A stretch of DNA of 17,197 bases from CAZTDD01 sp964612675 (GTDB taxonomy: Bacteria > Hinthialibacterota > Hinthialibacteria > Hinthialibacterales > JAKPRU01). Below, in pieces: positions 7,059-14,748 of the stretch (the first letter of the stretch is position 1; each line of letters begins with the position of its first letter). The translations under genes and the position numbers were made by a program. The notes below the pieces were generated by a model that was not told the DNA's origin, did no database searches, and saw nothing but the letters and a program-made list of their open reading frames with translations. The stretch covers positions 1 through 17,197 of the forward strand of contig CAZTDD010000142.1 in NCBI GenBank assembly GCA_964612675.1, written 5' to 3'.

Positions 7059-7895
7059 ATGCCCAAATCGCACTCGACACGGCATAAACCTTCGGAGCCG
7101 CAGACCGCGCGTAAGAAACGCGGGACGCCGTGCATCCTTGTCACAAACGATGACGGGATTCACTCGGATGGGCTCCACGGGCTCGCGGAAACCCTGCGCG
7201 AGATCGGCGAGGTTTATATCATCGCACCGGACCGGAACCAGAGCGCGGTTTCGCACTCGTTCACGATGACCCGGCCTTTACGGGCTACGCAGCTGGATGA
7301 CTGGACGACAACCATCGACGGGACCCCCGCCGACTGTGTGATGTTCGGCACGAAAGGGTATCTAAAACGGTCGCCCGATCTGGTGGTCTCCGGGGTCAAC
7401 CAAGGTCCGAATCTGGGCCATGACACGATTTATTCGGGGACGGTTGCCGCTGCACACGAGGGGCATCTCTCCAATGTTCCGTCTATTGCCATCTCACTCA
7501 ACTATCCGGGCGAGGAATACGGTGCGGAGGGGTTCGATTTCTCGGCATCGGCTCGCGTGGCGCATTTGCTGGCGGGTACGGTGCTGGAGAAAGGCCTGCC
7601 GCCGGGTGTGTTTTTGAATGTGAATGTCCCGCACGTACCGTGGGACGAGCTCCAGGGCATCGCGATCACCCGTTTGGGCGAACGTCAGTACCATGATCGT
7701 TTGATCAAACGGACCGACCCGCTTGGGAGGGACTACTATTGGATCGGCGGCGATCCCCCGACCTGGGTCAGGGCCGAGGGGACCGATTTTCATGCGCTGG
7801 AAGAGAACAAAGTATCTGTCACGCCGCTGGGTAAAGACATGACACAGCTGACCGCGATCCCGGAACTGGATCGCTGGGGGTTAACGATTCCATGA
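7059..7895 (+). CDS. surE: 5'/3'-nucleotidase SurE
   Basis: A 278-residue SurE-family phosphatase, which removes phosphate from nucleoside monophosphates in a metal-dependent reaction and is linked to stationary-phase and stress survival. The Rossmann-type start ILVTNDDGIHSDGL supplies metal ligands D31 and D32. APDRNQSAVSHS carries S62 at the family's 30-residue spacing. DGTPADCV, VVSGVNQGPNLG (N114) and YSGTVAAAHEG are all conserved. The N-terminus has about 23 extra basic and polar residues before the fold, and no signal peptide. The ATG at 7059 has only a weak GGTGA upstream; a later start is possible. The stop overlaps the start of the yqaA-like gene as ATGA, so the two genes are probably translated in a coupled way. 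Confidence 0.96.
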   Translation: MPKSHSTRHKPSEPQTARKKRGTPCILVTNDDGIHSDGLHGLAETLREIGEVYIIAPDRNQSAVSHSFTMTRPLRATQLDDWTTTIDGTPADCVMFGTKGYLKRSPDLVVSGVNQGPNLGHDTIYSGTVAAAHEGHLSNVPSIAISLNYPGEEYGAEGFDFSASARVAHLLAGTVLEKGLPPGVFLNVNVPHVPWDELQGIAITRLGERQYHDRLIKRTDPLGRDYYWIGGDPPTWVRAEGTDFHALEENKVSVTPLGKDMTQLTAIPELDRWGLTIP

Positions 7896-8512
7896 AATGG
7901 CTGAAACGACTGTATGATTGGGTCCTGCACTGGGCCGAGACTCCGTATGGCACACCGGCGTTGTTTATTCTAGCGTTTGCGGAGTCGTCGTTTTTTCCGA
8001 TTCCGCCGGATGTGTTGTTGATCGCGTTGGCGTTGTCGATCCCGACACGGGCGTGGTATTACGCGTTTATCTGTACGGCCGGATCGGTTACGGGCGGCTT
8101 GTTTGGGTATTTTATCGGCTGGCAGATGTTGGATTTATTGGCGCGGCCGATCTTGGAGTTCTACGGAGCGCCGTTGCAGGATGGTCAGATTGTGGTCCAT
8201 GTTGCGGGGAAGGACGTGAATCTGACCGCGTGGTATCAGCAGTATGACGCGTGGATTGTGTTTATTGCGGCGTTGACACCGATTCCGTATAAGGTAATTA
8301 CGATTGCGGCGGGGTTGTGTCATGTGAACATCCCGATTTTCATTTTGACCAGCACGGCGGGGAGGGCGACGCGGTTTTTTGTTGTGGGGGCTCTGATTTG
8401 GCGTTGGGGCGAGCCCGCGAGGGAGTTTATTGACAAGTATTTTGACTGGCTTGCGATTGTGTTTGTGGTGTTGTTGGTCGGTGGATTTCTGGTGCTCAAG
8501 TTGTTTATTTGA
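7892..8512 (+). CDS. DedA/VTT-domain inner-membrane protein, YqaA type
   Basis: A 206-residue polytopic membrane protein of the SNARE-associated/VTT (DedA) superfamily, closest by recall to the YqaA branch. The amphipathic entry segment FAESSFFPIPPDVLLIALAL (about 29-48) is characteristic. Several hydrophobic segments follow, with a GGLFGYFIG turn and a PIPYKVITIAAG re-entrant-like stretch. DedA relatives have been linked to lipid-carrier recycling and membrane homeostasis; the YqaA branch has no settled role. It overlaps surE by four bases, so it lacks its own intergenic ribosome-binding site and probably depends on coupling. Its T- and G-rich codon use reflects the hydrophobic composition. 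Confidence 0.9.
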   Translation: MKWLKRLYDWVLHWAETPYGTPALFILAFAESSFFPIPPDVLLIALALSIPTRAWYYAFICTAGSVTGGLFGYFIGWQMLDLLARPILEFYGAPLQDGQIVVHVAGKDVNLTAWYQQYDAWIVFIAALTPIPYKVITIAAGLCHVNIPIFILTSTAGRATRFFVVGALIWRWGEPAREFIDKYFDWLAIVFVVLLVGGFLVLKLFI

Positions 8513-8567
8513 GTGTCTTTGTTGCGTCGGTCGGGCCGTGTCAGCGTGCTTTGTACGTGCAGCAAAC

Positions 8568-8596
8568 TTGCGTGAGAGACCGCTGAAGGTTAGAGT
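8568..8596 (+). promoter_or_regulatory. Candidate promoter of tRNA-Pro
   Basis: TTGCGT (8568-8573), 17-base spacer, TAGAGT (8591-8596), which would start transcription a few bases before the tRNA. The match to the sigma-70 consensus is partial; the position is what makes it credible. Confidence 0.3.
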
Positions 8597-8608
8597 AATG
8601 CCGTCGTT

Positions 8609-8682
<74 letters not shown>

Positions 8683-8686
8683 GATC

Positions 8687-8723
8687 AAAAGCCCTTGAGT
8701 CTACTGGACTTGAGGGCTTTTTT
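8687..8723 (+). terminator. Intrinsic terminator after tRNA-Pro
   Basis: A 15-base-pair stem, AAAAGCCCTTGAGTC (8687-8701) with GACTTGAGGGCTTTT (8707-8721). Two central G-U pairs are needed and there are no mismatches. The loop is TACTG and a T-run follows. It starts five bases after the tRNA. Confidence 0.9.
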
Positions 8724-8762
8724 GTTTTCGTGGCGATACCGCATAAGCTACTGTTAAGCTAC

Positions 8763-8948
8763 TTAGGGTTGTCCATGCCAGCTTGGTGCCTCGGCATCGT
8801 AACTCACAACGGTCCCCAGAATCTCCGTTTCTTCAACGGGGATGGGATCTGGATCATTGCGAAAACGGTATAACTTTGCGGATGAACCGTTCTTGGCGAA
8901 ATACCTCACAAGTTCCTCTGAATCTCTCCTGGCCAGAACCACTCCCAT
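8763..8948 (-). pseudogene. Short frame resembling the C-terminal end of a LexA/S24-type protein
   Basis: A 61-codon frame beginning MGVVLARRDSEELVRYF and ending in EETEILGTVVSYD plus a short tail. By recall this resembles the end of S24 (LexA/cI-like) domains: a VVVAR strand, a lysine/arginine-bearing 'vkRyf' strand and the final 'veIlGrVv' strand. Only the end of such a domain would be present, and no DNA-binding domain is in frame upstream (a TGA lies four codons before the ATG). It overlaps the transposase stub by 43 bases in another frame. It could be the surviving tail of a host or phage regulator truncated by the insertion, or chance. Confidence 0.35.
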
Positions 8949-9211
8949 GCCTTCTTCTTCTCACGAACCCGCTCCGCAACCTCCTTCGCTTCATCACTGA
9001 CGACCTCCACCGTCCGATCCTCTTGTCCGCTCAACGCCGCCTGCACTTCCCGAAACAATTGAATCCATTCTTCCCGAGGACGGGGAGACAAATCCCCCAG
9101 AGAGGCGACTACCCGTTGCCGCGGGCCTTTGGGCGTGGCGTACGACTCGACCAGTTGGTAGTACGTATACGTCTTATCGTTTCGTTTCTTGGTTTTCTTC
9201 CGCATGAACAT
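8906..9211 (-). pseudogene. N-terminal remnant of an IS1634/IS4-type transposase
   Basis: The 101-residue frame starts MFMRKKTKKRNDKTYTYYQLVESY and continues GPRQRVVASLGDLS. This is the recognisable opening of IS1634-like DDE transposases (…YYQLVES…RQRV…LG.L…). The full proteins run to several hundred residues; the catalytic core is absent and the frame stops after KKKAWEWFWPGEIQRNL. AGGA lies upstream of the ATG, and a promoter-like TTGACA/TATTAG pair precedes it. The remnant cannot encode an active enzyme. It lies 225 bases from tRNA-Pro. Confidence 0.65.
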
Positions 9212-9220
9212 GTCGGCATC

Positions 9221-9248
9221 CTAATATCACATAATCATTACATGTCAA
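9221..9248 (-). promoter_or_regulatory. Candidate promoter of the transposase remnant
   Basis: On the minus strand: TTGACA (9248-9243), 16-base spacer, TATTAG (9226-9221). The -35 box is perfect and the -10 box matches four of six. It sits just upstream of the remnant's ATG at 9211 and probably belongs to the original insertion sequence. Confidence 0.45.
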
Positions 9249-9605
9249 TACATAACTCGATAACTGTCGGCACTATGAGCCGATATTGATGTAGGATACC
9301 CCACTATCTTGTGTCCACATCCCCATGGTAGCACTATATCTCCCGCTCCTATTTTCTAAAATGAAAAAACCAACCAACATCGTGACGAATTTGGGGTAAT
9401 TAAAACATGCAGACATCCCCTTGGTAAGCAATCGGTGGTACCTCCCGATCAAGCTGAACTCCCTTCCCAAAGCAGAGTTATCAATCGCACTCGGAAGTAT
9501 CAATCGCACTCTTAGTCAACTTCCCGTGGGGCTCCTATCGCGAGCGAATCGAGGATAACGGCGTCAGAAACCAACTCGAGTGAAGGCTCTGCCATAACAT
9601 CCGCC
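9249..9605. other. Gene-free stretch with a short direct repeat
   Basis: No credible coding frame was seen in these 357 bases. The only structure noted is a 14-base direct repeat, TATCAATCGCACTC, at 9479-9492 and 9498-9511 (19-base period). Part of the stretch next to 9249 may be the end of the degraded insertion sequence, but I could not identify a terminal inverted repeat. The downstream end of the sulfatase has no clear terminator hairpin here. Confidence 0.5.
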
Positions 9606-10988
9606 CTATCCCGAGACTTCTTCTATCCACTCCTCATGCAACGCTTTTAATTCCTCGACCTTTTTCGGATACTGAGCGGCGATGTTGGTCATTTCAGAAA
9701 TGTCCTCGTCTAGATTCACTAAAAACAACTTATCCGCTTCCGTGATCTCCGCCTTGTTGGAGGTATCGCGCGGATTGCCAATCAACTTCCAATCCCCCTT
9801 GCGCACCGCCCACTGATTCTTGCCGGTTTCCCAGTGGAAAACATCATGAGGGGATTTCCCGTCCGACGACCGGATCACAGGCACAATGGTCTGCCCGTCA
9901 ATCTTGTGTTTCGCCGGTTCGATCCCGCACAAATCCAAGATGGTCGGATACCAGTCGCACGCAGTTGCAAGTTGATCGCGTACTGCGCCCGCGGGAACCA
10001 CGCCCGGATACCGAATGATCGCCGGAACACGGATTCCTCCCTCGAACAAACTAAACTTGGCACCGCGATACGGTCCCGCATTGCCGCCGCCACCGCCCGT
10101 CCGAGTTTCGGTCGAATGGCCATGATCGGATTGGAATATTATGAGGGTATCCTCTTCGAGGCCCTGTTCCTCTAGATGATCCAGTACCCGCCCCACCATC
10201 TCATCCATGGTTGAAACAAAAGCGGCATAATCGCTGCGCGGATACTCTAAATCGTCGTATTCTTCTCGCCACCGTGAGGTTCCTTGCAGTGGATAATGGG
10301 GAAAATTGATCGCCCAATAGAGAAAAAACGGTTCATCTTGATGGGCGCTGATAAACTGTTTACATTCATCGACCATCAGATCACCAAAAAATTCACCGTC
10401 ATACCATACCTCTTCACCGTTGCGCCACAAATCATGCACATTCGGCCCACTCCAATAAAAATAATGTGAATAATTATCGATGCAGCCACCCATATGACCG
10501 AACGAATAATCGTACCCCTGGTTGTTCGGCATCGTGTCCGGCGTGTAGCCTAAATGCCATTTGCCTACATGACCGGTCGCGTATCCCGCCTTTTTCATCA
10601 TTTCGGCGATGGTGATCTGACGGCTCGGCATGCCGGGGTTTCCCTTTTTGGACGAGGTATTTCCCGCAAGCTCCGCACGCTGCGGATACCGCCCGGTCAT
10701 CAATGCGGCCCGCGAAGGCGAACAGACCGGCGCCGCCGCATAGAATTGCGTGAATCGTGTTCCTTCACTCGCAAGCCGGTCCAAATTCGGAGTGATCAGA
10801 TCTTTCGCACCGTAGGTATTGATGTCGATCGATCCCTGATCATCCGTGAATATCAAGATAACATTGGGACATCGTTTCGCTTGGGCGAGACTGGAGATGG
10901 TTCCCGGCAACGCGAACGCCGCGCCTCCCATTCCCAATGTCCTCAGGAATTCTCGACGATTGCTTGTTTCTTGCACAATAACCTCCAT
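9606..10988 (-). CDS. Tat-exported sulfatase (formylglycine-dependent, S1 type)
   Basis: A 460-residue sulfatase that would hydrolyse sulfate esters, probably on sulfated glycans, outside the cytoplasm. The twin-arginine signal SNRREFLRTLGMGGAAFALPG lies at 9-29. The alkaline-phosphatase-like core starts PNVILIFTDDQG (metal D49, D50). The maturation motif is CSPSRAALMTGRYP, with C89 the residue converted to formylglycine. GKWHLG (143-148) and FQSDHGH (D288, H289) complete the site. An in-frame TTG at 11057 would add 23 residues; the ATG at 10988 is preferred because it places the Tat motif normally. The Cys-type site needs a maturation enzyme, which is not in the window. The neighbouring beta-helix and DUF4838 genes suit a polysaccharide-utilisation setting; the substrate is unknown. 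Confidence 0.94.
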   Translation of the reverse strand: MEVIVQETSNRREFLRTLGMGGAAFALPGTISSLAQAKRCPNVILIFTDDQGSIDINTYGAKDLITPNLDRLASEGTRFTQFYAAAPVCSPSRAALMTGRYPQRAELAGNTSSKKGNPGMPSRQITIAEMMKKAGYATGHVGKWHLGYTPDTMPNNQGYDYSFGHMGGCIDNYSHYFYWSGPNVHDLWRNGEEVWYDGEFFGDLMVDECKQFISAHQDEPFFLYWAINFPHYPLQGTSRWREEYDDLEYPRSDYAAFVSTMDEMVGRVLDHLEEQGLEEDTLIIFQSDHGHSTETRTGGGGGNAGPYRGAKFSLFEGGIRVPAIIRYPGVVPAGAVRDQLATACDWYPTILDLCGIEPAKHKIDGQTIVPVIRSSDGKSPHDVFHWETGKNQWAVRKGDWKLIGNPRDTSNKAEITEADKLFLVNLDEDISEMTNIAAQYPKKVEELKALHEEWIEEVSG

Positions 10989-11143
10989 GCAGACTTTGTG
11001 CTTCTCGCTTTTCACACCGTGAGGAAGCCGTGTAAAGTATATCAGATCGAGTTCCAATGTGAACCAACAGCCGGCGCAGTTGACGCGTAACGAACTTGTA
11101 TTCAGAATCGAGAATCATACGTTGATTCAAGGGACGATCCACT

Positions 11144-11230
11144 ATGACAAACAGAACCATAATTCGCCGGGAGTTCTTACGGAAATTCACGATCGGCGCG
11201 GCGACAATCAACAACCCGGGCCCACGATAG
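11144..11230 (+). pseudogene. 28-codon stub: Tat signal peptide of a lost protein
   Basis: Reading from the ATG at 11144: MTNRTIIRREFLRKFTIGAA, then TINNPGPR and a stop. IRREFLRK followed by a short hydrophobic segment is a textbook twin-arginine signal, and AAGGGA lies nine bases before the ATG. The frame ends before any mature domain. Such signals normally precede a Tat-exported enzyme of several hundred residues, so this looks like the surviving 5' end of a deleted gene. It is on the opposite strand to, and divergent from, the sulfatase. Whether the short peptide is still made is unknown. Confidence 0.55.
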
Positions 11231-11566
11231 AGGTCGAGCCTCGTCCTCACCGGCGTTCGAGTTTTGCAGCCTACGATCATGTGCACATACCTCTTCGGTT
11301 CTTACGCCCGATTGTTGGATAAACTGTTGATATTCTAGTCCTCTACATCATTACAGATGTCGTAATACGATGCGCTATCTTCAGTAATTTTTTCGGCAAA
11401 ATTCAATTCCCTAGTCCTCCCCTGGAGTTTGTGCTCTAATGCGGCCGCTTCTCTGCTTGAGGAAACTTATGTAAAGGCATACCGAATTGAACGCAACATC
11501 TCTGCATACCTGAGCATGTTCCTCTTTTCCAGTAGGGCACAGTATCTATAAACTCGGAGGAAAAGC
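11231..11566. other. Leader region of the beta-helix gene, no gene seen
   Basis: A 336-base stretch between the Tat stub and the beta-helix gene. Longer open frames here lack protein-like composition and I treat them as chance. No trace of the mature part of the lost Tat protein could be recognised. A small inverted repeat ATTAC-(7)-GTAAT lies near 11350. GGAGGA at 11556-11561 is the ribosome-binding site of the next gene. No convincing promoter was found. Confidence 0.5.
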
Positions 11567-14245
11567 ATGAACCTGCAACGACTTCCTTTTCTGTGCTTGT
11601 TTGTTTTCGCCATCGTTTTTGTTTCATCGAGTTGGGCGTATACCGATCTTGAAGGAGAGATTTACGACGGTAACGGAGGACCGCTCACTGCTGGAACGTA
11701 CAACAAGACAGGCCGCATAACGGTCCCGGAAGGACAGACGCTTACGATCCAGGAAGGCGCGATAATCAAATTCCGACGCGGCCAGAGAGACATTGAGGTT
11801 CTCGGTGCGTTGAATGTTCAAGGAACCGAAACCAACAAGGTCGTATTCACCAGCAGAGATGACAATGATATCGGTGAGCAGGTCCCCGATTCCGACGGCG
11901 ATCCCAATCCCGGCGATTGGCCGAGAGTGAAATTCGAGGAAGGAAGTGCAGGTACGATCTCTCACGCGATCTTCCGGTACGGTGGACGATGGGGTGGTGG
12001 AACAAACACGCATGCCCTCGAAATCGACGGAGACGTTACGATCAACGACTGCCTGTTCGCTCACAATATCAATTCGGCAATCAAAATCAGAAGCGACATA
12101 ACGGTAGAACGCACGACGATTCGCAATACGGAAAACGGCAGTGGAATCCAAGTCGATGCCGTCGTGTCGGCGACGATTCGCGACTGCCTGATCGAGAATA
12201 ACGAAGACGCTGCGGTCTATCTGGATGACCCTACGAATTTAATTACGTGCTCATTTTCAAACATCACCGCGAGAGGCAACAATATCAATGGTATCGAAGT
12301 CGACGGCACAATCTCCCGTTCGGGAGATATTACTGTCACGACTCTCCCGGTCTGCATCGATTGGGACCTCGAAATCGGTACGGAGGATCCTGCCGAGCCC
12401 GACGTTCGAGTCAATGTTGGTCCCGGAGTTGTATTCAAATTCGAGCATCGCTTGATTCGTGTGTATGACGAATTGAATTTCAACGGTACGACTGCAAGCC
12501 CGATTATTTTAACCTCCGAAGAAGATGATACCATCGCAGGCGATACACGCAGCGACGGGAATGAGAAGACCCCCGCCCCCGGTCAATGGTCGAAAGTGGA
12601 ATACCGTGATGGTAGCCGGGGAACCCTATCTCATTGTGTGGTCCGCTACGGTGGCAGGTGGGGAGGCGGAACCAATACACACGTGCTGGACATCTATAGT
12701 AATACTGCCGTCGAGGTCACTAATTGTGTTTTTGAGAACAATATGAACTCAGCCATTAACGTTAATGGTGATGCTACGCTAAATGGTCTGGTGATTAGCA
12801 ATACGGATAACGGAGACGGTATTCTTATCGGGGACTCCGTAAATGCAATTGTGACGGACTGTACAATTACCGACAATGAGGACTCCGCGATCTACCTTGA
12901 GGATCCCACAAATTTGATCACGTGTACGTTCTCGAACATAACCGCTCAGAACAACGATTACAATGCGATTCGAACAGAGGGCATGATCTCCCTCTCAGGC
13001 GAGATCAACGTCACAACGCTTCCCATTGATGTCGATTGGGATTTGGAGGTTGGAAGTGATGATACCGACGTCCCGGATGTCGTCGTGGATGTGGGACCGG
13101 GCGTTGTATTTAAATTCGGCGGTCGGGCATTGGTTGTTTTTGACGGCGACGAGCTGAACCTAAACGGAACGGCTGCCAGCCCCATCGTTCTGACATCTGA
13201 AGAAGACGATACCGTCGGGGGAGACACTCGCAGCGACGGAGATGAGAAAACTCCGGAGCCCGGTCAATGGCCGAAACTGCAGTACGGCCAAGGCAGCCAA
13301 GGTAACATTTCTCACGCAATCGTTCGATACGGCGGCAAATGGGGAGGCGGAACAGACACGGATATGATGCAAATCGACGCCGACAGCCTTTCCATGTCCG
13401 ATGTGATCGCAGAGTATGCCGCTAATGACGGCATCGCGCTCATGAACGGCACCTATTCCCTGGAACGAGTTACGGCGAGATACAATGGAGACAATGGAAT
13501 ATGGCTCGGCGATGAAGGGAGTACATCGATCTCATCCTCTTCGATTGTCAGCAACGACGATGACGGTATCCGCATGGAGGACAATCATTCTCTGCAGGCT
13601 GTAAGTCTTGTGGTCTCCCAGAACGGCGATGATGGTTTTGACATCCGTAGCGAGGGGGACATCGCTGTGAACCGGAGCGATATTGTGGATAACGAAGATT
13701 GGGGCGTCGGTATGGATGTGACGCAGGTCGCTGATTTCACACAGAATTACTGGGGCGATCCGTCAGGTCCTTTGGATGAAGATGATTCAGTGAACGGTGA
13801 AACTGATTCCTTGAATCTGCAGAACCTCTCCAGCACGGGTAGTACCGTCACCGATTTTGTCAATTGGGGAAATCCCAACCCCAACCAATGGTTTCAGCCG
13901 GCGGCCACCGAGTTGGAACCCATAATGAACGGCTTTAGTATCGTGCTTCTCCACACAATGATTGAACCGCCTCCCATTTTCGGCAACAACATTGTTGCGT
14001 GTCAAAACGATGAGACCATCGCAGTGGCAAGTCGGGGAGATCAAGGTGACTACCTTGTCTGGTATTCACAGGCGGGCATTCAGGATATCCTTCGTACACC
14101 GCCGACGGTTCGTATCCGGGGAGTCGTTCCCGGTGGACCGAACAGCCTTCAGATTATCGTCGAAAATGTGCAGGAAAATGTCTGGATAATTTATAAAGTA
14201 ACGGGACCGATCATAGCGAATATTCCCAGTTGGTTTTATCGCTGA
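11567..14245 (+). CDS. Secreted right-handed beta-helix protein with three internal repeats
   Basis: An 892-residue exported protein. The signal peptide (1-24) ends in SSSWAY. The body consists of short strands with Asn/Asp/Gly-rich turns, as in parallel beta-helix (pectate-lyase-like/right-handed) proteins. Three diverged copies of a long unit are visible: (I/V)xFKF-like strands at about 66, 289 and 514; GDW/GQW at 116, 339 and 566; and YGGRWGGGTNTH or a variant at 138, 361 and 588. Periods are about 223 and 227 residues. The third copy diverges after about residue 600, and NYWGDPSGP (727-735), a common last-rung motif, closes the helix. A C-terminal domain of about 110 residues (from about 780) is unfamiliar. 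GGAGGA stands five bases before the ATG. No catalytic residues can be assigned; a glycan-binding, lyase or surface-adhesion role are all possible. Confidence 0.9.
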   Translation: MNLQRLPFLCLFVFAIVFVSSSWAYTDLEGEIYDGNGGPLTAGTYNKTGRITVPEGQTLTIQEGAIIKFRRGQRDIEVLGALNVQGTETNKVVFTSRDDNDIGEQVPDSDGDPNPGDWPRVKFEEGSAGTISHAIFRYGGRWGGGTNTHALEIDGDVTINDCLFAHNINSAIKIRSDITVERTTIRNTENGSGIQVDAVVSATIRDCLIENNEDAAVYLDDPTNLITCSFSNITARGNNINGIEVDGTISRSGDITVTTLPVCIDWDLEIGTEDPAEPDVRVNVGPGVVFKFEHRLIRVYDELNFNGTTASPIILTSEEDDTIAGDTRSDGNEKTPAPGQWSKVEYRDGSRGTLSHCVVRYGGRWGGGTNTHVLDIYSNTAVEVTNCVFENNMNSAINVNGDATLNGLVISNTDNGDGILIGDSVNAIVTDCTITDNEDSAIYLEDPTNLITCTFSNITAQNNDYNAIRTEGMISLSGEINVTTLPIDVDWDLEVGSDDTDVPDVVVDVGPGVVFKFGGRALVVFDGDELNLNGTAASPIVLTSEEDDTVGGDTRSDGDEKTPEPGQWPKLQYGQGSQGNISHAIVRYGGKWGGGTDTDMMQIDADSLSMSDVIAEYAANDGIALMNGTYSLERVTARYNGDNGIWLGDEGSTSISSSSIVSNDDDGIRMEDNHSLQAVSLVVSQNGDDGFDIRSEGDIAVNRSDIVDNEDWGVGMDVTQVADFTQNYWGDPSGPLDEDDSVNGETDSLNLQNLSSTGSTVTDFVNWGNPNPNQWFQPAATELEPIMNGFSIVLLHTMIEPPPIFGNNIVACQNDETIAVASRGDQGDYLVWYSQAGIQDILRTPPTVRIRGVVPGGPNSLQIIVENVQENVWIIYKVTGPIIANIPSWFYR

Positions 14246-14748
14246 CGGCGATCTGCAGCGTTGATGTTTTCCGCCCCAATGAAAGGGTATCGCATCTCCC
14301 GGATCGTTCTATCGGAGTTTGTGAACATGGGGCCGATCTACAGAATTACGTCTTGATTTTCAGTGGTTTTCGACGATGTCTGAGTAGTGGAGGAAACATC
14401 AAATGGTTTGCCTTGATTGTCCGTATGTTATCTACACCAGTTTCATACAACCTAACGGATGCCAACCATCCGTTGAACCGCCCACATTGGCGAACTTGAC
14501 CGCCGGACGCAAATCATTGGCGGAAAGTGATGCTGCGGTTTAGCAAGATGGAAAACGTCTGGTGTCGTCTTTCTTTTTAACCTCAGAATCTATCCAGGCG
14601 GAGATCTTCCCCCAGTGTGTTCGCTTGAGATATACTATTCTCTCATGAGAAACCGCGGTTAAACGAAGGCCGTCTCATCCGGGACCTTGCATCGAACAGA
14701 GAATAAGCCCCCCACAAAGGGAATTCGCGGCTGATGGTTTGACTTACC
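14246..14748. other. 503-base intergenic stretch, no gene seen
   Basis: No frame here has protein-like composition. A small hairpin, AACGGATG-(5)-CATCCGTT (14454-14474), lacks a T-run, so it is not a classical terminator. No clear promoter or terminator was identified, although the end of the beta-helix transcript and the start of the DUF4838 transcript must lie here. Confidence 0.5.

Noticed and set aside
9273..9509. 78-codon minus-strand frame between the transposase stub and the sulfatase
   Set aside because: No recognisable motif, no clear ribosome-binding site, and it overlaps a short direct repeat. Treated as chance.
11059..11322. 87-codon plus-strand frame and an overlapping 148-codon minus-strand frame upstream of the sulfatase
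   Set aside because: Neither has family motifs or protein-like composition. The Tat stub in a third frame explains the coding signal in part of this stretch better.
14230..14499. 89-codon frame after the beta-helix gene
   Set aside because: No homology-like pattern or start signal. It overlaps the end of the beta-helix gene in another frame.
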